A stretch of DNA of 9,278 nt from an uncultured Bacillota bacterium (lineage in GTDB: Bacteria; Bacillota_A; Clostridia; Peptostreptococcales; Anaerovoracaceae), in assembly GCA_946628525.1 (NCBI GenBank), contig CAMOWO010000024.1, forward strand, positions 1-9,278, given 5' to 3'. Of the stretch, positions 1 to 6,800 are shown piece by piece. The position numbers were made by a program, and so were the translations under genes. The first letter of the stretch is position 1. The number at the start of each line of letters is the position of its first letter. The notes under the pieces were generated by a model, which searched no databases, was not told the origin of the DNA, and was given only the letters and a program-made list of their open reading frames with translations.

Positions 1-22
1 CTCCAGCTTCGGGTCTTTTGTT

Positions 23-110
23 GCCCGCACCGTATGTGCCGCGCTGCCCTCCGGCTCCTACATAAAGCCGGAGAGCGCAGCTGTCAGGCGTGCACATCCG
101 GCATGCGGGC
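23..110. repeat. Nested imperfect palindrome in a gene-free left edge
   Basis: An outer inverted repeat joins 23-39 (GCCCGCACCGTATGTGC) to 92-110. It has 16 pairs, interrupted by a two-base bulge and one mismatch. Inside it, 41-56 pairs with 66-78 (GCGCT, three-base bulge, then CTCCGGCT with AGCCGGAG). Neither strand has a T-tract after it, so it is not a standard terminator. It could be a REP/MITE-like dispersed element or a structured RNA. No convincing gene is seen in 1-236; open frames crossing it lack a ribosome site. Confidence 0.55.
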
Positions 111-184
111 TCCGTGAGCTCAGGGGAGAGCGAACGGCAGGTATTCGTCATGACGGTTCTGATCTGGCACAAAACAGCGGGTAT

Positions 185-214
185 AAAGGAAGAGACCTGC
201 AAGCTGCAGGTCCC
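185..214 (-). terminator. Probable intrinsic terminator of the surface protein cassette
   Basis: On the minus strand GGGACCTGC pairs with GCAGGTCTC (nine pairs including one G-T) across the loop AGCTT. It is followed by TTCCTTTAT. It starts 22 bases after the TAA stop of the 59-residue gene, the expected place for the operon end. The T-rich tail is interrupted by two C, so it is a moderate terminator. Confidence 0.65.
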
Positions 215-236
215 GTCCAAATCTCTAACCCTTATT

Positions 237-416
237 TTATTCTACCTGGATGTCCACGCTCTCGTACTCCTCCAAACGATCTCTCAGATTATCGCGGATC
301 TGGCGCTGCTTGCGAAGTTTGACTATACAAGTCGCCAAGATCGCGGCGAAGGCGATGAACAGTGGCAGCATCCACCAGTGGAATGCGAAGTATGTATGTG
401 CTATCAGAAAACTCAT
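237..416 (-). CDS. Small single-span membrane protein (59 aa), paralog of the preceding 67-aa protein
   Basis: This is a 59-residue protein of unknown family. It has a short N-terminus (MSFLIAHTYFAFHWW), one hydrophobic helix at about 17-33, a basic stretch (KLRKQRQIR) and a DRLEEYES acidic tail. Predicted topology is N-out, C-in. The start at 416 is fixed by AAGGAGG six bases upstream and by the ATGA overlap with the stop of the 67-residue gene. The open frame continues upstream to 602, but that part overlaps the other gene in a different frame and has no better start. From FH to DRLEE the protein aligns with its neighbour without a gap; the Pro, two Arg and DRLEE coincide. It is the last gene of the surface-protein cassette, ending 23 nt before a probable terminator. 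I infer a subunit of a membrane complex with the surface protein and the 67-residue protein. Confidence 0.78.
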   Translation of the reverse strand: MSFLIAHTYFAFHWWMLPLFIAFAAILATCIVKLRKQRQIRDNLRDRLEEYESVDIQVE

Positions 417-616
417 GATCTTCCTCCTTCTCCAGCCGGTCCGAAAACCTCTTCGTAGATCTCCTCGAGCCTGTCCTCGTGGTCTCTGTCCCGCTTTCTC
501 TCGTTTCGCCAGTGGACCAGTCCTGCCACCAGGGCGATGAGAGCGGCTGCGATCGCCGGTATCGTATAAAAGTGAAATCCTATGCTGTGAAACCAATTCC
601 AAAGATCGATGATCAT
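413..616 (-). CDS. Small single-span membrane protein (67 aa), coupled to the surface protein gene
   Basis: I do not recognise a family. The 67-residue product has a short aromatic N-terminus (residues 1-18, rich in Trp, His and Phe) and one hydrophobic helix at about 19-35. A strongly basic segment (RNERKRDRD, 37-45) follows, then an acidic helix with DRLEEIYEE. The positive-inside rule predicts N-terminus out, C-terminus in. Its ATG shares one base with the TAA stop of the 1026-residue surface protein (TAATG). It has a near-perfect Shine-Dalgarno (GGAGGTGA) four bases before the ATG, so it is a real, efficiently translated gene. Its TGA stop overlaps the next gene's ATG (ATGA). It aligns without gaps to that next protein from the FH dipeptide through DRLEE, so the pair is probably a tandem duplication. 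Function is unknown; context suggests a partner of the surface protein. Confidence 0.8.
   Translation of the reverse strand: MIIDLWNWFHSIGFHFYTIPAIAAALIALVAGLVHWRNERKRDRDHEDRLEEIYEEVFGPAGEGGRS
423..429 (-). promoter_or_regulatory. Strong ribosome binding site for the 59-aa protein
   Basis: AAGGAGG lies six bases before the ATG at 416, inside the end of the 67-residue gene. It identifies the true start within a longer open frame that extends to 602. Confidence 0.78.
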
Positions 617-3600
617 TATCTCACCTCCCCGTGCTTTGCGAGTTCTTCTTCAAGTTCGTAAATATCTTTTTTCAGGTTCTTCCTTCTCATGCTGTAAAGT
701 GCCAGTGTCATGATCGTTGCCAGTGCCAGAAGGAAAAGAATGATGTTGTCTTTATGCTCGTCATGTCCCAAAGGTACCTGATCGTCGCCGATAGTGACGT
801 TTTCATCGTCTACGAGAATGTCACCGAATGCTCCGCCCACGTATGGCTGAGGTGTTTCTGCTGTGATGAATGTTCCCGGGTTGGCCGGATTCACTGCCTG
901 CAGTGGGGCGTTGCCGGCGGCCTGTGCCTGAGCCGGTGCCGGTGCCTGCGGCTCAACTGTCGCCGGCCCCTGTGGACCAGCCGGATCTTCCGTATCTTCC
1001 GGGTCAACCGGCGCCGGATCTGCGGGATCTGCCGGGTCAACCGGTGCAGGATCTGCTGGCTCTGCCGGATCTTCCGGCTCCTCCGCCTTTTCATAATACG
1101 TATTCACTACTGTGATCTCCTCGGACCAGAGGTCTCCGATCACTGCATCGTTGTCATCCGAATCGCCGTGCTTTGTGTCCACGGACTTGATGATCATGTC
1201 GGTGCCGTCCACCGCTGAGCCTGCGCTGATGACCTCGCCGTTTTCGTCCAGCTCCCAGATGCCGTACTCGCCGTCATCCACATTTGCAAAATATGCATTT
1301 CCCTGCGGCGCTCCGTCTATGACGTCTATGGCCTCCGTCCAGGTCTTCCCGTCTTTCTGGACGTAAGCGCCGTTTTCGCCGCCTGCCCAAAGAGCGAAGT
1401 AGAGTGTACCGTCGATGTTCTCAGCCTTCGCTGCACCTTCCGTCAGTACCTTTTTGGATACGACGACGGTCTTTACAGGGAAAAGAAAATGATTATCCGA
1501 AAGCTGTCCGTTTGTCACGGTGTATTTTACGTTTCTTTCTGTGACGTTGTTCTCATCGTAGTCTTCTGAAGTGCAAACGTTGTAGTAGCATCCGTTTCCT
1601 TCTGCGATCTGCTCGTCATGAGAGTAGATCGTGTAGGCTCCCTGCGCATCTACTGTCGTTGCAAAGGATCTGTATCCCACCGGTTTCGTGAGCGGGATTT
1701 CCTCTCCCGTCTCATCGTTTATGACTTTCAGGTGCTCCAGGCTTTCTGTGTCCTGGGAGATCCCGTCTTTCTCGTATTTGTGTACAAAGGTTCCCTGGAG
1801 GATGTCTCCGGAAACGGTCGTGTTGCTGCCGCCGGATTCTCTGGTGTCGATGGCGAATTTCGTGCCGTCTGCAAAGGCTTTCACGTCGGCCTTTGAGCCG
1901 TCGATGTCGATCGCTTTTGCAGAGATGTTCGATGCTCCGGAGCCGATGCCCGATGCTCCCCAGCCGCCTGTGGCGTTGATGCTGCCGCCGGTGATGGAGA
2001 TGTTCAGTGCTGTATCCTGGCTGTACTTGAGGCCGCTTGCTGCGCCTGCTCCCGATCCGATGCCGGCTCCGCCTGCCGTCAGGTCATCCTTATCGGAATA
2101 GCCCATGGCTGTTATGCTGCCGCCGCTGATCTCTATGTTACAGATGGAGCATCCGTTGCCGGCGCCGATGCCTGCAGCGAACTTGCCGCCTTTGGCCATC
2201 TCGATGGTGCCGCCGCTGATCTTTATGATGGAGTTTTCGGAGGAAACATTCTCTCCGTCCGCTTTTCTTTTCTTGCCGTAATCCTGGATGGCTGCGCCGT
2301 ATCCGATGCCCGGTGCACTCCAGCCGCCTTCTGCGTACTTGACTGTGCCGCCCGTCATTTCGAGGGACACGTTGCCCTGATATCCTGCGCCGATCCCGGG
2401 AGCACCCTGGTAGTAGGAACCGTTGTTTCCGTTGCCGCCCGTCGCCTTTGCGATGGTGCCGCCTGAGATCTTTATGATGGCGTCGCACTCGTATCCGCCG
2501 CCGATGCCTGCGGAGAGCCAGCCGCCTTCTGCGTCGATGGTGCCGCCTTTGATGGTGACATCTGCGTAGAAGTAACCGTGTCCTTTGTTGGCGTCGCCGC
2601 CGTAGTTGGAACTTCCTCTGCCGCAGCCGATGCCTGCGCCGTCGTTACTCTTTGCATTGATGTTTCCGCCTTCGATGGTGATCTTGCCGGAATCGCAGTG
2701 GTTGCCGCCGCCGATGCCGGCTCCTGCTCTTCCCTCTGCGTCGATGGTCCCGCCTTTGATGGTGATGGAACCGATCTGGCCGGCCTGCATTTTATAGGAT
2801 GCGCTCTGGCTGCTGCCGTCTGCGTTTTTGCCGTTGTTGTTTGCTGAACCGATGCCGGCGCCTCCGTTCGTGCCCAGCGCCTTGATGTTGCCGCTTTCGA
2901 TGATGATGTTGCCGCTGTAGCTTGAGATGCCGTTGTTGTTATAACTTCCGCCGATGCCTGCGGACTTATCGCCGCCTGTCGCGTCCAGTTTCCCGGATCC
3001 TTTGATGGTGAGTGTCGCCATATTCCCGTCTTCCCATCCGGACTCCACACCTGCAAAGCCTGATGCTCCCGTCACGTTGTTCGTGCTCCCGTCTTTGAGG
3101 GTGAGCTTCACGCTTGCGCCGGGTGCTGCCTTGATGGCAGGGCCGCCGGAGGCGTTGATGGTGACACCGTCCAACGTAAGGGCTGCGCTTTCTGCGACCT
3201 CGATCCTGTGGGATGTCTCGCCTTCCGTCTTCACTGTGACGTTGCCCTTCGTTATAGTGAGCACTCCGTCTGCGAAGGAGTATTCTGCATCTGCTGATGC
3301 TGTGACGATAAAGTCACCTGTCGTTCCTTCTTCTGCGGGGAGTTCTTCGTCTGCTTCTTCAGCCATGAGGGAGAAGTTTCCTTTTTCAGCTGCCTGCTCT
3401 TCGGCAGGTTCCTCTGCTTCAGGCGCTTCTGAGATCTCTTCTGCAGGTTCTTCCTGCTGACTGTCCTGCTGCTCTTCCTTCGCCTCCTGCTGTGGCTGCT
3501 CTGCCGGTTCTTCTGACTGTGCAGTCACTTCTTCTGCTGTCTCTTTATTCTCTTCAGCAGGTGCCGCTTCGATATTCATTTCCTGTTCTGCTGTCTGATC

Positions 3601-3696
3601 TTCTGCCGCATATGCCATACCTGCCGTCGGGAATGTCCCCATGATCAGGAGCATTGCCAGTATGATCATCAGCGCTGTGTGTTTCCTGCTTCTCAT
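616..3696 (-). CDS. Large cell-surface protein: GAGIG solenoid repeats, Cna_B-like domain, Pro/Asp stalk, C-terminal membrane anchor
   Basis: This is a 1026-residue surface protein of unknown ligand. A signal peptide covers residues 1-30 (cleavage after AYA). Residues 31-125 are Glu/Ala/Pro/Gln-rich and probably disordered. Residues 130-225 resemble the start of a Cthe_2159-type carbohydrate-binding domain. Residues 229-588 hold about ten copies of a unit ending in GAGIG(G/S)G, expected to form a beta-solenoid. Residues 741-868 look like a Cna_B domain, with Lys748/749, Glu815 and Asn865 (VVNTY) placed as for an internal isopeptide bond. Residues 872-925 are a PADPAPVDP-type stalk. A GDDQVPLG motif at 970-977 is followed by a membrane helix at about 984-1001 and a basic, LEEEL-containing tail. 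There is no LPXTG. The start at 3696 has AGAGGT upstream. The TAA stop overlaps the next gene's ATG, implying coupled translation with the two small membrane proteins. Role as adhesin or glycan binder is inferred. Confidence 0.88.
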   Translation of the reverse strand: MRSRKHTALMIILAMLLIMGTFPTAGMAYAAEDQTAEQEMNIEAAPAEENKETAEEVTAQSEEPAEQPQQEAKEEQQDSQQEEPAEEISEAPEAEEPAEEQAAEKGNFSLMAEEADEELPAEEGTTGDFIVTASADAEYSFADGVLTITKGNVTVKTEGETSHRIEVAESAALTLDGVTINASGGPAIKAAPGASVKLTLKDGSTNNVTGASGFAGVESGWEDGNMATLTIKGSGKLDATGGDKSAGIGGSYNNNGISSYSGNIIIESGNIKALGTNGGAGIGSANNNGKNADGSSQSASYKMQAGQIGSITIKGGTIDAEGRAGAGIGGGNHCDSGKITIEGGNINAKSNDGAGIGCGRGSSNYGGDANKGHGYFYADVTIKGGTIDAEGGWLSAGIGGGYECDAIIKISGGTIAKATGGNGNNGSYYQGAPGIGAGYQGNVSLEMTGGTVKYAEGGWSAPGIGYGAAIQDYGKKRKADGENVSSENSIIKISGGTIEMAKGGKFAAGIGAGNGCSICNIEISGGSITAMGYSDKDDLTAGGAGIGSGAGAASGLKYSQDTALNISITGGSINATGGWGASGIGSGASNISAKAIDIDGSKADVKAFADGTKFAIDTRESGGSNTTVSGDILQGTFVHKYEKDGISQDTESLEHLKVINDETGEEIPLTKPVGYRSFATTVDAQGAYTIYSHDEQIAEGNGCYYNVCTSEDYDENNVTERNVKYTVTNGQLSDNHFLFPVKTVVVSKKVLTEGAAKAENIDGTLYFALWAGGENGAYVQKDGKTWTEAIDVIDGAPQGNAYFANVDDGEYGIWELDENGEVISAGSAVDGTDMIIKSVDTKHGDSDDNDAVIGDLWSEEITVVNTYYEKAEEPEDPAEPADPAPVDPADPADPAPVDPEDTEDPAGPQGPATVEPQAPAPAQAQAAGNAPLQAVNPANPGTFITAETPQPYVGGAFGDILVDDENVTIGDDQVPLGHDEHKDNIILFLLALATIMTLALYSMRRKNLKKDIYELEEELAKHGEVR
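621..628 (-). promoter_or_regulatory. Strong ribosome binding site at the surface protein / 67-aa junction
   Basis: GGAGGTGA is complementary to eight bases of the 16S rRNA tail and ends four bases before the ATG at 616. It lies inside the last codons of the surface protein gene. With the TAATG overlap it supports coupled translation while allowing independent initiation. Confidence 0.75.
1933..3012 (-). repeat. About ten tandem solenoid-coding repeats (GAGIG motif)
   Basis: Residues 229-588 of the surface protein repeat a pattern of a short beta strand, a (S/K)GGTI(D/N)A-type strand, a variable turn and GAGIG(G/S)G. Units begin near residues 229, 264, 310, 338, 380, 408, 443, 490, 521 and 565. 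Spacing varies from about 28 to 47 residues because loops of different length are inserted. DNA identity between units is moderate, which argues for old rather than recent duplication. Confidence 0.8.
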
Positions 3697-3742
3697 CTCT
3701 CCTACCTCTTCTTTTCTGCCTGTTTCTCTCTTTGATGTCTAT

Positions 3743-3748
3743 ATTATA
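3743..3748 (-). promoter_or_regulatory. -10 box of the surface protein cassette promoter
   Basis: The minus strand reads a perfect TATAAT ending 46 bases before the ATG at 3696. The spot 17 bp upstream is TGTTTT, a poor -35 match. The combination of a perfect -10 and a weak -35 suggests activator dependence, and a direct repeat lies further upstream. A transcript from here would cover the surface protein and both small membrane proteins. Confidence 0.55.
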
Positions 3749-3812
3749 GTATGCAGGGGAGTCTAAAAACAGTAGCAAAGGCGCATTTTCAGTCCTTTTC
3801 GCAGGTTTCTCT

Positions 3813-3842
3813 TTACATTGAAATGCCCGCATCCTTACATTG
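3813..3842. repeat. Two TTACATTG direct repeats, 22 bp period (possible operator)
   Basis: TTACATTG occurs at 3813-3820 and 3835-3842, exactly 22 bp start to start, so both copies face the same side of the helix. They lie roughly 75-105 bp upstream of the inferred transcription start of the surface protein cassette, between it and the protease terminator. The spacing equals that described for LytTR-type regulator sites, though the sequence matches that consensus only partly. Confidence 0.4.
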
Positions 3843-3846
3843 TGAC

Positions 3847-3876
3847 AGCAAGAAGGCCCCGCCGCAGCGGGGCCCC
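3847..3876 (-). terminator. Probable intrinsic terminator after the S8 protease gene
   Basis: On the minus strand, GGCCCCGC and GCGGGGCC pair perfectly across a four-base loop. Two more G-T pairs are possible below the stem, and the stem is followed by TTCTTGCT. The stem starts 18 bases after the TAG stop. The T-tract is short and interrupted, so termination may be partial, but position and stem strength fit. Confidence 0.7.
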
Positions 3877-3891
3877 TAAGGTCATGTAACT

Positions 3892-6800
3892 CTATTTGAT
3901 TTTGATCCTGCAAACGGCCTTCTTGCCGCTTCCGTCTTTCGCGATACATGTGATCTTGACGGTCTTGCCTTTGCCCTTCTTCAGAGCTTTGACCTTACCC
4001 TTGGAAGTTACCGTCGCATACTTCTTGTTGCTGGACTTCCATTTCACTTTCTTGTTGGCTGCCTTCTTCGGCAGTACCTTGGCCTTCAGCTGGAGCGTCT
4101 TGCCGACCTTCAGCGTCGCCTTCGTCTTGTTCAGTTTGATCTTGTCAACTGCTTTGACGAATACTGCTGTTGCCGTCTGGCTGTTGTCGCTGACGCGGAC
4201 TGTCTTCTTGGTGCCGGCCGCCTTGCCGTTGACCTTGAAACTTCCCTTCTTGTAGAGGTATCCCTTGTTGGCCTTCGGCTTGAGGGTCACCTTGCTTCCC
4301 GGCACGACTGCTGTTCCTGCTCCGAGGATCTTACCGTTCTTCAGGCCCTTGGCCTTCACGGATACGTTGCCGGATTCGATGCTGAAGGATCTGGCTTCTC
4401 CGGCGTCTGTGATCCCCCAAAGGGTGCTGCCTGCACCTACTGCGGTGAATGTCTGAGTACCGTCGAGTTCTGTGATGTAGTTCGGCTCGAGCTGGAAGAA
4501 TTCATCCTTTGCAACGTTATATCCAAAGGTGTCTCCCAGACCGTCACACGGTGTTCCTGTGTACACGAGGCCGCCCTTGGTGATGGCCACGTTTGCACCG
4601 TATGCCGTGTACTTCTTGTCATTTCTGTCGAGCACTTCTCCTGCGATGAACGGATCGATATCAGCTGTGGATTCCTTCCATTCCTTCCCGTTGAAGATCA
4701 GGTTCTTCGGGCACTTGGCCGGGATCAGATCGCCGTTTTCGTCCTCTTCATCCGGAACGCTGTAGCCCATGGTGTATACGAGGCCGCTGTCTGTCTGGAG
4801 CGCCACGCCTCCCGCTCTTCCCGATGGGAGTGCAGGACCTTCAGACCATGCATCCTTTTTCTTCGAAGGGTCGTAGATGACAACTCTGGTGGACGTATCG
4901 TCGGCTTCGAAGTCATAGCCGCCGATGAAGTAGATTTTCCCGTTATAGGAAGCAAGCGTCACATCTTTGTAGTAGTCAAGATATGTCTGCGTGTCGATCG
5001 GCTTTGATATGGTCATTTCCTCATCGCTGTCTTCTTCCATGTCTTCGTCATCGAGCATGTCATCGTTCAGCAGAGAAGGATCCATGCATACGAGACCATA
5101 ATCAGAAGCGTAACTTACCATGTTTTCACCGCTTGTGATATCCTCGTCATCCTCGTCATCCTCGTCTTCATCATCATCCGCGTAGGCCTTCGGATAACTG
5201 AAGAAGAACCATCCGCCTATATCTTCCATCTTCTCCACACCCAGAGAATTGCCGTAGATGGCATAGACCTTGCCGTCCACTACGACAGGCTGGCTGACCA
5301 GCTGGATGTAGCCGTTTCTGTAGGCGAGCTTCGCGTTTTTGTCCTTCTTCATTTTCTTCGCCTCTTCAGGGAAAAGTTTCGCGAATGTGAGGGACTCGAT
5401 CGGCTCGAACTCAAGGCTCTTCTTGGAGATCGGGGCCTTGTACAGCGTTCCGCTTCCGGAGTTCGTGACGTACACGTTCTTCGTATCCGTTGCGGCACCG
5501 TCCCAGCCTTCTACGCCTTCGATTTCGGCGTCCTCATAACCGTTTTCCTCGCCTGCTATGTAGACTTCTTTCTCTTCCACTTCACCCCTTGGGGTCACCA
5601 GTTTCACATTTGCCACTCTGTATTTGTAATCACTGGCGTCAAAGGTAATGGAACCCTTTTGTTTATCGGTAAAGTCCGTGATTTCTTTCGGACCGATGGT
5701 CTCATTATCGAGAGTAACGCTCTCCGTATCTTCCAGGCCTCTTCCCTTTATCGTGATATTGCCTGTCTTGGAATCGATAGTGATCTTGCCGAGTTTCGGT
5801 TTGCTTTTACCCAGTTCATTGCTCACTGCATAGTCCAGGACACCGCCCTCGATGGTCTTCTTCGCCACCTCTTCATCGCTATCATTCAGATGGCTGATGA
5901 CCTCTGCGATCAGATCGTCCACAGTGCAGTCTGCTCCAAGTTCTGATGCAGCCAGCGCGATCGCACCTGTAACCACCGGCGTCGCCATGGATGTGCCGCT
6001 CATGAACTCGTACTTCCCGAACTCCTCTTCGTTGGCGTCTGCTTTGCTTATACCCATATCATCCAGGTATACGGTGTGCTGTCCGCTCTCTTCTGCGAGG
6101 CAGAGTATGACGATCTTCCTGTCGAGAGACTCGCTTCCGTCAAGTCCCAGCCCCATCGTGAAGCTGTTCCAGGTACCGCTCTTGTCAAAATAGTATCCGC
6201 CCACTTCATGAGTGAATAAGAACTGCATCGGATCCGTTATGGTGCTGAGATCTTCATCTGCCGGGACATCTGCCACTGCGCAGATTCCTTCCCCGTCGTC
6301 TGCCAGTGCATTCATCATGACGGAGAAATACGACGCAAGTTCTGATTTCTCATTGAAGTAGCCTTCCGGCAGCTGGTACGGAATGGAGATCGCTCCGAAT
6401 TCTCCCTTCTTCATGTTGCCGAAGTCCAGTTTGAGAGAATGGCCATCCTTCGCCCCTGCTTTGCTCTCATCGCATGCAGGTGTGATCTCGATGGTTCCGC
6501 TCTTCGGTGCGATATAGTTGCCCGAATCGGTCATATCCGGTACCATCGAATCGCCGATGCTGCTTCCTTCGAATCCGTCGTATCTGTCAGACAGCGCTTC
6601 TCTCTGCTCATCCGTATAGATGGATGGCAGGTAGTTATCGTAACATACCGTCGAGAGGATCCCGGCTCCCGGTGCGGCCAGATCCACTGTCTTCTTCCCG
6701 TAGTTGGAGAAGTCCGCCAGCGTACCCTTGTTGTTGCTCGCCGCAACGCTGAGCATATAGCTGTTTCCCGGATCCTGTGGATAGTCGACACCGTTTTCAT

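Noticed and set aside
1..151. Minus-strand open frame from an ATG at 151 running off the left edge
   Set aside because: No ribosome site, Cys-rich product without recognisable features, and it runs through the nested palindrome; probably chance.
2..322. Plus-strand open frame entering from the left edge and stopping at 322
   Set aside because: It has no recognisable domain, crosses the palindrome and terminator, and runs antisense into the 59-aa gene; it could be the tail of an outside gene but nothing supports that.
237..602. Longer form of the 59-aa protein starting at 602
   Set aside because: The extra N-terminal part overlaps the 67-aa gene in another frame, is low-complexity Arg/Gly, and would hide the strong ribosome site before 416.
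982..1083. GGATCTGC-type DNA repeats considered as a regulatory or recombination element
   Set aside because: They simply encode the Pro/Asp/Ala stalk of the surface protein in frame.
631..1218. Plus-strand open frame (195 codons) rich in Cys and Arg opposite the end of the surface protein gene
   Set aside because: It mirrors the Pro/Asp repeat region on the other strand; composition is that of a shadow frame and no family is seen.
1933..3012. Repeated pattern considered as a CRISPR array
   Set aside because: The repeats are within an open reading frame, differ in DNA sequence and have variable spacing; they encode a protein solenoid.
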